Assembly: GCA_017465575.1 (NCBI GenBank)
Contig: JAFTVX010000033.1
Location: forward strand, 17,688-81,687
Origin: Alistipes sp.
Lineage (GTDB): Bacteria; Bacteroidota; Bacteroidia; Bacteroidales; Rikenellaceae
DNA: 64,000 nucleotides
Reading direction: 5' to 3'
Positions within the stretch are counted from its first letter, which is position 1. Every line of letters starts with the position of its first letter. Under the pieces are notes generated by a model. It worked only from the letters and a program-made list of their open reading frames with translations. It made no database searches and was not told the DNA's origin. The translations under genes were made by a program, and so were the position numbers. Shown here one piece after another: positions 16,290 to 24,855 of this stretch.

Positions 16290-17024
16290 ATGAAGACAGA
16301 ACTTTGTGCCTATTCGGTTGATGCTTGCCGTACGGCTGCCCGCTTGGGTGTCGACCGTGTTGAATTGTGCGCCTCGCCCGCCGAGGGTGGCGTAACACCC
16401 TCTTTTGCCACTATCGAGCGTGTGGCAGCTATCGAGGACTTAGATGTAAGCGTTATGATTCGTCCCCGTGGTGGCGACTTCCTCTACTCCGACGACGAGT
16501 TCGAGACTATGCTCCTCGACATCGCGCGTGCCCGCGAGGCAGGTGCTACGGGCGTTGTCTTTGGCGTATTGACCGCCGATGGCAAGGTCGACAAGGAGCG
16601 TACTCGTCGCCTTGTTGAGGCGGCGGAAGGTATGGAGACTACCTTCCACCGTGCGGTAGATATGACCGAGGACTACAAGCAGGCGGTTGAGGATATCATC
16701 GAGGCTGGTTGCGACCGCATCCTCACCTCGGGTAGCTACGACAAGGCTATCGACGGCATTATGGAGATTGCTCAGGCTGTCGCTGTGGCGCGTGGTCGTA
16801 TCGAGATTATGGCTGGTAGTGGCGTGTCGTCGGCAAATGCCGTGCAGCTCGCCTCGGCAGGTGTCGATGCTCTGCACTTCTCGGCAAAGACCACTATCGA
16901 GGGCAATATGAAGTACCGCAACCCCCGCATCTCGATGGGCGGTAGCGATGCTGTCGATGAGTTCGCTTTGCGCTCGGTAGACGAGGCTGAGGTGCTCAAT
17001 ATTTTGAAACTAATTAAGAGATAG
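16290..17024 (+). CDS. cutC: CutC family protein
   Basis: A 244-residue TIM-barrel protein of the CutC family. Recognisable blocks are MKTELCAYSVDACRTAARLG, DRVELCASPAEGGVTPS, VMIRPRGGDFLYSD, FHRAVDMTEDY, RILTSGSYDKA and IMAGSGVSSANA. CutC was first linked to copper tolerance in Escherichia coli, but its enzymatic role remains unsettled. Length matches the family. It sits between a LuxR-type regulator and a transglutaminase-like lipoprotein with gaps of 12 and 7 bases, so it is in that operon. Confidence 0.93.
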   Translation: MKTELCAYSVDACRTAARLGVDRVELCASPAEGGVTPSFATIERVAAIEDLDVSVMIRPRGGDFLYSDDEFETMLLDIARAREAGATGVVFGVLTADGKVDKERTRRLVEAAEGMETTFHRAVDMTEDYKQAVEDIIEAGCDRILTSGSYDKAIDGIMEIAQAVAVARGRIEIMAGSGVSSANAVQLASAGVDALHFSAKTTIEGNMKYRNPRISMGGSDAVDEFALRSVDEAEVLNILKLIKR

Positions 17025-17031
17025 ATAGGAT

Positions 17032-18249
17032 ATGAGAAAGCTGTTTTTTGCATTTGTTGCCCTCTTGGCGGTAGGTTGTACCGAGGCCTATCAGCAGGGC
17101 GTTCCCGCCGAGTGGCGTGAGAGTCTTGAGAATGCTATCGACTCTTCGGAGCGTGGCGAGGAGCTAAAGGCTGCGTTGGAGTCTGTGGAGAAGAGCCAGC
17201 GCAAGGATATGGCATACCTTATTATTAATATGCCCGACTTCGACCGCAATGGCATCGACCTCGAGCTTCTCAAGGAGAATGTCGAGTATGCCAATATCGC
17301 CCGTGAGCAGTTTGCTTGGGCGCAGCAGTTGCCCGAGGAGGTATACCTCTGCGATGTGTTGCCCTATGCCGTTGTCGACGAGGTGCGTGATTCATGGCGT
17401 AAGGAACTCTACGCAATCTTCGCCCCCGAGGTTGAGGGTTGCGCTACGATGTACGATGCTGTGTGCGCCGTAAATGCCAATATCCCTCGCCTTACGGGTG
17501 TTGATTACAACACCTTGCGTGAGAAGACCAACCAGAGCCCCTCAGAGTCTATGCGTCAGGGTATGGCATCGTGCACAGGTCTCTCGATTTTGCTTGTCGA
17601 TGCCTACCGTGCAGTAGGTATCCCCGCCCGCTTTGTCGGTACTGCCTCTTGGCACGACAACCGTGGCAACCACAGCTGGACCGAGGTATGGCTCGATGGC
17701 GAGTGGCGCGTTACGGAGTACTACTTCCCCTCACAGCTCGACCACCTATGGTTTATGCCCGATGCCTCGAAGGCTAAGGCTGACGACCGCACCTACGCCA
17801 TCTACGCTACACGCTTTGCTGGTGGCGATGACTGGTTCCCTATGGTGTGGGCTAATGGCGAGGAGGGCGCATCTGTCGATGAGTTGCCCCAGTGGGTTGG
17901 TGCTGAGAATGTTACCCAGCACTATATCGACCTTGCCTATGAGCAGTATACCCGCCACTTGGAGGCTGGCACACACACCTTCTTGCGTATCGCAGGCTAC
18001 AAGGAGCAGGGCAAGACCGAGCAGTCGGGCGACCGCGTGGCTATGGGTGTCGATATCTTCCGTGGCACCGAGCAGATGGGTGGTGGCCTCACCGCTGGTG
18101 AGTTGCGCGATATGAACGACTTCTTCTCGGTACTTCTGCCCAAGAATACCGAGTATGAGTTGCGCTACTACAATGCCGCCGGCGAACTTCAAACCCAGAA
18201 GGTTCAGCTTGGCGAGGAGCCTGTTAAAGTGGATATCTTCTTGAACTAA
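17032..18249 (+). CDS. Transglutaminase-like domain lipoprotein
   Basis: A 405-residue lipoprotein: the signal MRKLFFAFVALLAVGC ends in a lipobox with the lipidated Cys at 16. The central domain is transglutaminase-like, with a Cys in MASCTGLS (Cys181), a His in NHSWTEVWLDGEW (His214) and an acidic residue at 229 (WRVTEYY) where the family usually has Asp. The last 100 residues look like a beta-rich domain. Family members in Bacteroidetes may act as envelope peptidases or cross-linkers; no substrate can be proposed. Last gene of the hemerythrin operon. Base composition changes abruptly right after it, at the restriction island. Confidence 0.82.
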   Translation: MRKLFFAFVALLAVGCTEAYQQGVPAEWRESLENAIDSSERGEELKAALESVEKSQRKDMAYLIINMPDFDRNGIDLELLKENVEYANIAREQFAWAQQLPEEVYLCDVLPYAVVDEVRDSWRKELYAIFAPEVEGCATMYDAVCAVNANIPRLTGVDYNTLREKTNQSPSESMRQGMASCTGLSILLVDAYRAVGIPARFVGTASWHDNRGNHSWTEVWLDGEWRVTEYYFPSQLDHLWFMPDASKAKADDRTYAIYATRFAGGDDWFPMVWANGEEGASVDELPQWVGAENVTQHYIDLAYEQYTRHLEAGTHTFLRIAGYKEQGKTEQSGDRVAMGVDIFRGTEQMGGGLTAGELRDMNDFFSVLLPKNTEYELRYYNAAGELQTQKVQLGEEPVKVDIFLN

Positions 18250-18268
18250 GAGTTATAAGTATTTTTCG

Positions 18269-18276
18269 TATATTTG
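18269..18276 (+). promoter_or_regulatory. -7 promoter box (TATATTTG) for the restriction-modification pair
   Basis: TAnnTTTG box 20 bases before the ATG at 18296, immediately downstream of the transglutaminase gene stop codon. No controller-protein gene is present. Confidence 0.7.
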
Positions 18277-18295
18277 CATCAAATATATAGAGACT

Positions 18296-19072
18296 ATGAC
18301 CAAAGAAAAATTCATTGAACTATTGCGTAAGGCAGTATGCAATTTTGGGAAAGCAATAAGTACTGAAGATGGTAATTGGGTGGTAAAAGGTTTTGTAGAT
18401 ATTCACAAGAATATCTATACTATCTCTGCTGATACTAAGGTTATCTCTAAAATTATTGAGCTTTATATTTTTCCAAAAATAATTGAATTTGCTGCTGCTA
18501 ATAATATGACAATCGAATTGACAAAAGAACAGAACTTTTACCCTGATATAACATTTAAAGATGATGAGGGGAATCTTTTTGCTGTCGATTTGAAAAGTAG
18601 TTATCGCAAGACAGCTACTCACATAAATGGTCTTACATTAGGAGCTTTTACGGGATATTTTCGTGAAAGAAATAGTTTGAAGAATGTTACATATCCATAT
18701 AGCGCGTATAAGGCACATATTGTTTTGGGTGTAATTTATGATATGGTTTCGGACATTGATGAATGTAAAATATATACATTGGATCAGCTTAACGAGATTG
18801 TATCTGTAATTAAGAATTTCCAATTCTTTGTGCGTGAAAAATGGGAGATTGCTCTTGATAGACCAGGTAGTGGAAACACCAAGAATATTGGATCTGTACA
18901 TAAGATTGAAGACTTAATTAATGGAAAGGGTTCATTTTCAGAGCTTGGTGAAGATGTATTTAATGATTATTGGATGTATTATTTAACGGCAGATATGGCT
19001 CGGAAGGCGGAGTTGCCCAAACCTTACTACACGAATATATCAGAGTATAAAAAGTTTAAGCATATTGAGTAA
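18296..19072 (+). CDS. Type II restriction endonuclease, EcoRV family
   Basis: A 258-residue protein matching EcoRV along its length. The catalytic PD...DxK triad is Asp84 (NFYPDITF), Asp98 and Lys100 (FAVDLKSS), with Glu55 (KIIELYIF) at the place of EcoRV Glu45. SADTKVISKIIELY aligns with the EcoRV segment at the same place. The DNA-recognition loop GSGNTKNIGS (191-200) is nearly identical to the EcoRV R-loop that reads GATATC. DYW and NISEYKKF near the C-terminus also agree. I infer blunt cutting at GATATC. The gene is much richer in AT than its neighbours and its stop codon overlaps the methylase ATG (TAATG), a sign of a transferred cassette. Confidence 0.93.
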   Translation: MTKEKFIELLRKAVCNFGKAISTEDGNWVVKGFVDIHKNIYTISADTKVISKIIELYIFPKIIEFAAANNMTIELTKEQNFYPDITFKDDEGNLFAVDLKSSYRKTATHINGLTLGAFTGYFRERNSLKNVTYPYSAYKAHIVLGVIYDMVSDIDECKIYTLDQLNEIVSVIKNFQFFVREKWEIALDRPGSGNTKNIGSVHKIEDLINGKGSFSELGEDVFNDYWMYYLTADMARKAELPKPYYTNISEYKKFKHIE

Positions 19073-20139
19073 TGTTGTCTCAGCTATCACTATTTTCAGA
19101 ACAAATACCACATCTTGCTAAATTTCCATCTACCCGTTATCAAGGGAGTAAACAGAAATTTGCAGACTGGATATGGGAATGTATTAAGCATATTCCCTTT
19201 CACTCTGCATTGGATGCCTTTGGAGGAACTGGATGTATATCTTTCCGATTAAAAGAAGAGGGTAAAAGTGTGACATACAATGATATTCTTCCATTTAATT
19301 ATATTATAGGGAAAGCTATAATTGAAAATACTAGTGTTATATTGGAAAATGAAGAGGTTAATAAACTTCTATATAAACAACAAGATGTAGTGTATCCCAC
19401 TTTTATTGAGGATACATTTAGGGATATATATTTTACGAATGAAGAGAATCGATGGCTGGATGTTGTTTCTACAAACATTCGCAGAATTGACAATCCATAC
19501 AAGCAGGCTATTGCCTATTTTGCATTATTCCAATCTTGCATAATTAAGCGACCTTATAATCTTTTTCATCGCAAAAATCTGTATGTTCGCTTGCAAGATG
19601 TCGAGCGAAGTTTTGGTAATAAGAAAACTTGGGATACTCCATTTGAAGAACATTTCAGAAAATTTGTAGAAGAGGCTAATGCTGCTGTTTTTAATAATGG
19701 AGAGAGTTGTTTATCTATAAACAAAGATATATTTGATGTTAAAGAAAACTATGACTTTGTTTATATAGACACTCCATATCTAAATGATAGTGGAATGGGG
19801 GTTGATTATGCTGATTTTTATCATTTTCTAAATGGACTTGTTGATTATGATAATTGGCGTAATATGATAGATTACAATAGCAAACATTTGAGATTGTATC
19901 GACAACCGAATGTTTGGAATAATGAAGTAACTATTAAAAAAGCATTTGAACAATTGCTTTCCAAATTCAAAGATGCAACTATGGCGATATCGTATCGATC
20001 AAATGGTATTCCTACGATAGATGAAATTGTTGCAATATTGGAGGGTTTAGGTAAGAAAGTTACAGTTCATCAAAGTTGTGATATTAAATATGTGCTTAGT
20101 ACTAGGCACAGCAAGGAGGTTTTAATAGTGGCGCAGTAG
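19072..20139 (+). CDS. Cognate N6-adenine DNA methyltransferase with DTPY motif
   Basis: A 355-residue DNA methyltransferase. TRYQGSKQKFADWI (21-34) corresponds to motif X and DAFGGTGCISFRL (48-60) to the SAM-binding motif I. The catalytic motif IV reads YIDTPYLND, so Thr replaces the first Pro of DPPY. An N-terminal extension of 20 residues precedes motif X. It is longer than the methylase of classical EcoRV and does not obviously resemble it, so the pair seems assembled from an EcoRV-type nuclease and a different methylase branch. Coupled to the endonuclease by the TAATG overlap. It should methylate an adenine of the endonuclease target. Confidence 0.88.
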   Translation: MLSQLSLFSEQIPHLAKFPSTRYQGSKQKFADWIWECIKHIPFHSALDAFGGTGCISFRLKEEGKSVTYNDILPFNYIIGKAIIENTSVILENEEVNKLLYKQQDVVYPTFIEDTFRDIYFTNEENRWLDVVSTNIRRIDNPYKQAIAYFALFQSCIIKRPYNLFHRKNLYVRLQDVERSFGNKKTWDTPFEEHFRKFVEEANAAVFNNGESCLSINKDIFDVKENYDFVYIDTPYLNDSGMGVDYADFYHFLNGLVDYDNWRNMIDYNSKHLRLYRQPNVWNNEVTIKKAFEQLLSKFKDATMAISYRSNGIPTIDEIVAILEGLGKKVTVHQSCDIKYVLSTRHSKEVLIVAQ

Positions 20140-20279
20140 TTTAATAAGACTTTAAGAATAGTAGTGGCGTATGTAAGAAGCTTTGTAGTTCTCTCATATG
20201 CCACTTTGTCTAATCAACATTAGACTTATTCCTTAGGATTTGCCAATTGTTTGTTATCTGTTAGTGATCATACTAAAAG

Positions 20280-20330
20280 CACTTTTACAAAAGCGAATAA
20301 ATCTAATAAAAACACTTTTGCAAAAGCGAA
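20280..20330. repeat. Two direct repeats of CACTTTTRCAAAAGCGAA
   Basis: CACTTTTACAAAAGCGAA at 20280-20297 and CACTTTTGCAAAAGCGAA at 20313-20330 differ at one base and are spaced 33 bases start to start, about three helical turns. Each contains the palindrome CTTTT-CAAAAG. They may be a protein-binding site or the scar of the island boundary. Confidence 0.6.
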
Positions 20331-20353
20331 AATATATAAGAAAATTTAGTTTG

Positions 20354-20387
20354 TAGAGGCTAACTTTTTGGGTTAGCCTCTATTTTT
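20354..20387 (+). terminator. Hairpin terminator after the restriction-modification pair
   Basis: GAGGCTAAC, a TTTTTG loop and GGTTAGCCTC form a strong stem followed by TATTTTTA on the plus strand. It also lies at the stop codon of the minus-strand gene 20386-20781 and may serve both strands. Confidence 0.75.
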
Positions 20388-20781
20388 ATGGTGCATAGTC
20401 TATCTCGCTTTCGCGTTGGATAGCCTTTGCTACCATCTCGGCAGAGCGACGGACAAGGGCGGGGTGCATCACGCGCTGACCGCCTCGCTCATAGACCTTA
20501 CCGCCCAATGCCAACCACGCTGCGGTGTGGTAGGCATCCACGGCATCGTGCTCGCGGTAGCACTCCCAGAGGAAGTCGCCCTTGCGCTCCATCTTCACCG
20601 ACTTAAGGTGGGCGCATAGGTCCTTGTCGCGTACCTCATCGCCGATATCCATAATATCCCAGTCGTACTCCCTGATTAGCGGGCCAAGATACTCCTTGCC
20701 GACAAATAGATGATTGCCGTGCATCGATGCCACAAATTCATAGTTTGGTTTCATAACACACTTTTGTTTATGATTAGACAT
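20386..20781 (-). CDS. Small hypothetical protein, unknown family
   Basis: A 131-residue soluble protein that I do not recognise. A more natural start may be MKPNYEFVASMHGNHLFVG at residue 10 (base 20754). The sequence is charged, has no membrane segment or signal peptide, and contains HDAVDAYHTAAWLALGGK and a C-terminal VMHPALVRRSAEMVAKAI helix. Coding looks real: composition and codon use match the chromosome, unlike the AT-rich cassette next door, and a promoter with a long structured leader precedes it. It is flanked by the restriction cassette and the FNT-like gene, which gives no functional hint. Confidence 0.6.
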   Translation of the reverse strand: MSNHKQKCVMKPNYEFVASMHGNHLFVGKEYLGPLIREYDWDIMDIGDEVRDKDLCAHLKSVKMERKGDFLWECYREHDAVDAYHTAAWLALGGKVYERGGQRVMHPALVRRSAEMVAKAIQRESEIDYAP

Positions 20782-20786
20782 TATGC

Positions 20787-20871
20787 TCCATCGGCTGTCG
20801 ATATGTCAAAGAGCGATGGGTGGTGTGTAGATACACGACACCCCATTAGGCGTTCGACAGCCCTCGATGGA
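20787..20871 (-). promoter_or_regulatory. Strongly folded mRNA leader just before the start codon
   Basis: CCATCGGCTGTCGA (20788-20801) is complementary to TCGACAGCCCTCGATGG (20854-20870) apart from three bulged bases, and an inner stem pairs ATGGG-GTGT with ACACCCCAT. On the minus-strand transcript one strand of the outer stem ends only a few bases before the ATG, so it could hide the ribosome-binding site. The two-tier layout recalls the palindromic elements elsewhere but the sequence is different. Confidence 0.55.
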
Positions 20872-20933
20872 TAGGTGTGTTATTTGCCCGAATGGGCTAT
20901 GTTGTTAAATGATTTTGGGGTAGAATTACACCA

Positions 20934-20941
20934 CAAAGGTA
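20934..20941 (-). promoter_or_regulatory. -7 promoter box (TACCTTTG, minus strand)
   Basis: Perfect TAnnTTTG box pointing toward the gene at 20386-20781, giving a leader of about 145 bases that includes the large stem at 20787-20871. Confidence 0.65.
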
Positions 20942-21039
20942 CGACTTTTTCGCCGTTCTGCAAATTCCCGAGCCACAAAAATAAAAGATGCCGCCACCAC
21001 GACGATGTGTTAGCGGTATCTTCTTTCGTTTGTAACTTG

Positions 21040-21636
21040 CTATGCCTCAAACTTTTCGCCCATAAACCAGCGGGGGAGGTTGCAACCGATATAGTTGCCA
21101 ACTATCGACCACCACCAAGCACCGAGCATTGCCCATTCGAAGCGCTCCGTGATGATTGCCACGCCATAGTAGTAGGCATCGGCAACGCAGTGCGGAAGAC
21201 CGCACATAATAAATACAGGAACGCCGAATAGCAACGGCAGGTAGTGGCCACGGCGTGCGCCATATACGGCGAGCGACATAATCATACCTGTGCCCGAGGC
21301 CGTTACGATAAGTCCGTGCCACGAGGCTGCGGTGCGGGCAGCAAGAATGGTGTCGAGGTGACCGATAACGGCATCATTTGCCACATAGTGCGTGATGATA
21401 GCCGCCAAGAAGCAACCTACGGCATTACCCAAGAGCATAGGCACCAAACGCCACGACTCGCGGTAGGGGAGGTAGCCCGCCTTGCCAGTATATAGTTGTG
21501 CGCCACACATCACCACCGACAGCAGACCGAAGGCGAAGAGTACAGCACCAGCCAAGCCACCAACTCTGAGATATACAAGGCCGGCGATGCCGATCATAAG
21601 ACCGGCAAAGACCGACATTGATAGGAAGTGCCTCAT
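21040..21636 (-). CDS. Formate/nitrite transporter (FNT)-like membrane protein, short
   Basis: A 198-residue hydrophobic protein with about six membrane segments. The FNT pattern is visible in GLMIGIAGLVYL at the start, GGLAGAVLFAFGLLSVVMCG then AQLYTGKAG, LLGNAVGCFLAA, and CGLPHCVADAYYYG plus VGNYIGCNL in the last helices. It is clearly shorter than standard FocA/NirC channels (about 270-285 residues), lacking the usual N-terminal helix and loops. It shares one base with the end of leuS and so ends the division/leuS operon. The transported ion (formate, nitrite or other small anion) cannot be chosen. Confidence 0.75.
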   Translation of the reverse strand: MRHFLSMSVFAGLMIGIAGLVYLRVGGLAGAVLFAFGLLSVVMCGAQLYTGKAGYLPYRESWRLVPMLLGNAVGCFLAAIITHYVANDAVIGHLDTILAARTAASWHGLIVTASGTGMIMSLAVYGARRGHYLPLLFGVPVFIMCGLPHCVADAYYYGVAIITERFEWAMLGAWWWSIVGNYIGCNLPRWFMGEKFEA

Positions 21637-24395
21637 TACATTACGATGTTAATAATCTTGCCCTTAACGACGATAATCTTCTTGGGCTGCTTGCCCTCCA
21701 ACCACTTCTGTGCGCCGTCCGTAGTTACGATATGCTTAACGATATCGTCCTGAGCCATATCGAGGGCGTACTCCTGCTTGAAGCGGAGCTTGCCGTTAAT
21801 CATCACGGGGTACTCAAACGAGTTCTCAACGAGGTACTCAGCCTTGAACTCGGGGTACTCGGCATCGCAAACGGTGGTGTCGTGACCCAAAGCCTCGCGC
21901 CACAACTCCTCTGCCATATGGGGTGCGAAGGGTGCGATAAGCGCTGTGAGGGGCTCCAAAATCTCGCGCTTCGAGCAGTCGCCCAACTCGTTGAGACATA
22001 TCATAAAGGCGGCAACCGAGGTGTTGAACGAGAAGTTCTCGATATCCTCTCTTACCTTCTTGATGGTCTTGTGCAGGGTCTTAAGCTCGGCGGGGGTAGC
22101 CTTCTCATCGTTGACGAGCTTTACGCCATCGCGTGAGTAGAACTTCGACCAGAGGCGGCGCAAGAACTTATGCACACCGTCTATACCGTTGGTATCCCAA
22201 GGCTTCGACTGCTCCAAAGGACCGAGGAACATCTCATACATACGCAAGGTGTCGGCACCATATGCCTCGACGATATAGTCGGGATTTACGACATTGAACA
22301 TCGACTTCGACATCTTCTCGATAGCCCAGCCGCAGATATACTTGCCATCCTCCAAGACAAACTCGGCATCGGCAAACTCGGGGCGCCACTTGCGGAAGGC
22401 GTCGAGGTCGAGAACATCGTTCTTCACGATATTTACATCGACATGAATCTCCTGTGTATCATACTCCTTCTTCAAGCCGAGCGACACAAACTTATTGGTG
22501 CCTACGATGCGGTATACGAAGTTCGAGCGACCCTGAATCATACCCTGGTTAACGAGCTTCTTGAAGGGCTCCTCTTCCGAGATGTAGCCCAAGTCGTAGA
22601 GGAACATATTCCAGAAGCGAGAGTACATCAAGTGACCCGTAGCGTGCTCGATACCACCGACATAGAGGTCGACATTGCGCCAATATTCGTTAGCCTCCTT
22701 GCTTACCAGACCCTTTGAGTTGTGGGGATCCATATAGCGGAGGAAGTATGCCGACGAGCCAGCGAAGCCGGGCATCGTAGAGAGCTCGTAGGGGTAGCCC
22801 TCCTCGGTATGCCAGCCCTCGACACGAGCCAACGGAGGCTCACCCTCGGCGGTAGGACCAAAGTCCTTGATAGGGGGCAGTGTAAGGGGCAGCTTGTCAT
22901 CAGAGAGGCGGTAGGCTACATCATCCTTGTAGTAGATGGGGAAGGGCTCACCCCAGTAGCGCTGACGCGAGAAGATAGCATCACGCAAACGGTAGTTGAT
23001 AAGCTTCTTACCCAAGCCACGGCGCTCCACCTCGTCGAACATAAAGTGGATGGCATCCTTGACATCCATACCGTTGATAAGCTCCGAGTTAATCACCTTG
23101 CCCTCCTTGGCATCGTACGACTCAACCTCGAGGTTGCCACCCTCGACAACGGGGATGATGTCGAGACCAAAGTGGCGAGCAAAGGCGTAGTCACGCGAAT
23201 CGTGTGCAGGAACTGCCATAATAGCGCCCGTACCGTAGCCTGCCAATACATAGTCCGAGATGTAGATAGGAATCTGGCGACCAGTGAAGGGGTTGATAGC
23301 GTAAGAGCCAGTCTTAACGCCACTTACACGCTTGGTGTCGGCGATACGCTCACGCTCCGAACGGCGCTTTGTCTCGGCGATATATGCCTCGACAGCCTCC
23401 TTGTTCTCATCCGTGGTAAGCTCCGCAACCCACTCGTGCTCGGGGGCGATAACCATAAATGTAACGCCATAGATGGTGTCGGGGCGTGTGGTGAAAATCT
23501 CCAACTTACGCTCCGAATCGGCGATGTCGAAGAATACCTGAGCACCTACCGAGCGACCAATCCAGTTGCGCTGAATCTCCTTCAACGACTCGCTCCACTC
23601 CAACTTCTCTAAGCCGTCGAGCATACGCTGTGCATACGCCGTGACGCGCAACAGCCACTGCTTCATGCGCTTCTGCTCCACGGGGTGGCCACCACGCACC
23701 GACAAGCCCTCCTTAACCTCGTCGTTAGCCAACACAGTACCCAACGCAGGGCACCAGTTTACCATAGTGTCGGCACGGAATGCAAGGCGGTAGTTCTGCA
23801 AGGTCTGCTCCTTAGCCTTCTCATCCATCGCGCGCCACTCCTCGGCAGTGAAAGTAAGGTGTGCAGTCTCGGCAGCATCGATACCCTCCGAGCCATTAGC
23901 CTCGAAGTGTGCTACAAGGGCGGTGATAGGCTCTGCCTTTTTCGTTAGGTTGTTGTACCAGTGGTCGAACATCTTGAGGAATGCCCACTGTGTCCAGTGG
24001 TAGTATTCGGGCTCAGAGGTGCGTACCTCGCGCGACCAGTCGAAAGAGAAGCCGATCTTGTCGAGCTGCGAACGGTAGCGAGCGATATTCTCGTCGGTAG
24101 TTACCGCAGGGTGCTGACCTGTCTGGATAGCATACTGCTCGGCAGGAAGACCGAAGGCATCGTAGCCCATAGGGTGCAAGACATTGAAGCCTCGCTGACG
24201 CTTATAGCGCGAGTAGATATCCGATGCGATATAACCGAGGGGGTGTCCTACATGCAAGCCCGCACCCGAGGGGTAGGGGAACATATCCAACACATAGAAC
24301 TTGGGGCGTGAGGGGTCTACATCTACACGGTAGGTGCCCTCATCTTGCCACTTCTGCTGCCATTTTTGCTCAATGGCCTTAAAATTATACTCCAT
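21636..24395 (-). CDS. leuS: Leucyl-tRNA synthetase
   Basis: A 919-residue class I aminoacyl-tRNA synthetase that charges tRNA-Leu. The HIGH-type motif is in [17 protein letters not shown] near residue 40 and the KMSKS loop is [11 protein letters not shown] near residue 692. The editing (CP1) domain is indicated by [13 protein letters not shown] and [17 protein letters not shown]. The C-terminal part carries the anticodon-binding helical domain. Length is typical for bacterial LeuS. It follows hslR after 31 bases at the end of the shortened dcw cluster. Confidence 0.98.
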   Translation of the reverse strand: MEYNFKAIEQKWQQKWQDEGTYRVDVDPSRPKFYVLDMFPYPSGAGLHVGHPLGYIASDIYSRYKRQRGFNVLHPMGYDAFGLPAEQYAIQTGQHPAVTTDENIARYRSQLDKIGFSFDWSREVRTSEPEYYHWTQWAFLKMFDHWYNNLTKKAEPITALVAHFEANGSEGIDAAETAHLTFTAEEWRAMDEKAKEQTLQNYRLAFRADTMVNWCPALGTVLANDEVKEGLSVRGGHPVEQKRMKQWLLRVTAYAQRMLDGLEKLEWSESLKEIQRNWIGRSVGAQVFFDIADSERKLEIFTTRPDTIYGVTFMVIAPEHEWVAELTTDENKEAVEAYIAETKRRSERERIADTKRVSGVKTGSYAINPFTGRQIPIYISDYVLAGYGTGAIMAVPAHDSRDYAFARHFGLDIIPVVEGGNLEVESYDAKEGKVINSELINGMDVKDAIHFMFDEVERRGLGKKLINYRLRDAIFSRQRYWGEPFPIYYKDDVAYRLSDDKLPLTLPPIKDFGPTAEGEPPLARVEGWHTEEGYPYELSTMPGFAGSSAYFLRYMDPHNSKGLVSKEANEYWRNVDLYVGGIEHATGHLMYSRFWNMFLYDLGYISEEEPFKKLVNQGMIQGRSNFVYRIVGTNKFVSLGLKKEYDTQEIHVDVNIVKNDVLDLDAFRKWRPEFADAEFVLEDGKYICGWAIEKMSKSMFNVVNPDYIVEAYGADTLRMYEMFLGPLEQSKPWDTNGIDGVHKFLRRLWSKFYSRDGVKLVNDEKATPAELKTLHKTIKKVREDIENFSFNTSVAAFMICLNELGDCSKREILEPLTALIAPFAPHMAEELWREALGHDTTVCDAEYPEFKAEYLVENSFEYPVMINGKLRFKQEYALDMAQDDIVKHIVTTDGAQKWLEGKQPKKIIVVKGKIINIVM

Positions 24396-24426
24396 AACTA
24401 ACTATATTTGTTTGTATCTTATTTTT

Positions 24427-24855
24427 CTATTCGTCGTCGTCATCCTCATCGTCGTCGATAAAGGGTGCATCGCCATAGAAGAGGTTATCCATCAACGAGT
24501 CGATATCGCGCCTATCCTTCTTCGTTGGGCGACCCATACCGCGCTCACGGAATACGAAGATTGTCTCGTGCGGAACATTCAGCTTGTCCAACTCCTCCTG
24601 CGGTGTGCAGTTGAGGCAGTAGTTCGGCACATTCTTCGCCGGCTGGCGGCTCGACACCAAGTCGAGGACCTTGTAGCTATATGTTACCCTCTCGCGCCTA
24701 ACCGTTATGTGGTCGCCAACCTTGACCTCGCGCGAGGGCTTGGCATAGGCGTCGTTGACCAATACGCGGTTGTGGCGTATGGCATCGGCGGCATCGGAGC
24801 GCGTCTTGAAGATGCGCACCGCCCAGAGGTACTTATCGAGTCTTATTTCGCTCAT
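24427..24855 (-). CDS. hslR: S4-domain RNA-binding protein, Hsp15 type
   Basis: A 142-residue protein whose first 60 residues are an S4 RNA-binding domain: MSEIRLDKYLWAVRIFKTRS, DAADAIRHNRVLVND and PSREVKVGDHITVRR. The tail is charged and ends in a run of acidic residues, common for Hsp15-like proteins in Bacteroidetes. In Escherichia coli Hsp15 rescues 50S subunits that carry a stalled nascent chain. Its start overlaps the end of ftsW by 23 bases, so translation is probably coupled. Confidence 0.87.
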   Translation of the reverse strand: MSEIRLDKYLWAVRIFKTRSDAADAIRHNRVLVNDAYAKPSREVKVGDHITVRRERVTYSYKVLDLVSSRQPAKNVPNYCLNCTPQEELDKLNVPHETIFVFRERGMGRPTKKDRRDIDSLMDNLFYGDAPFIDDDEDDDDE

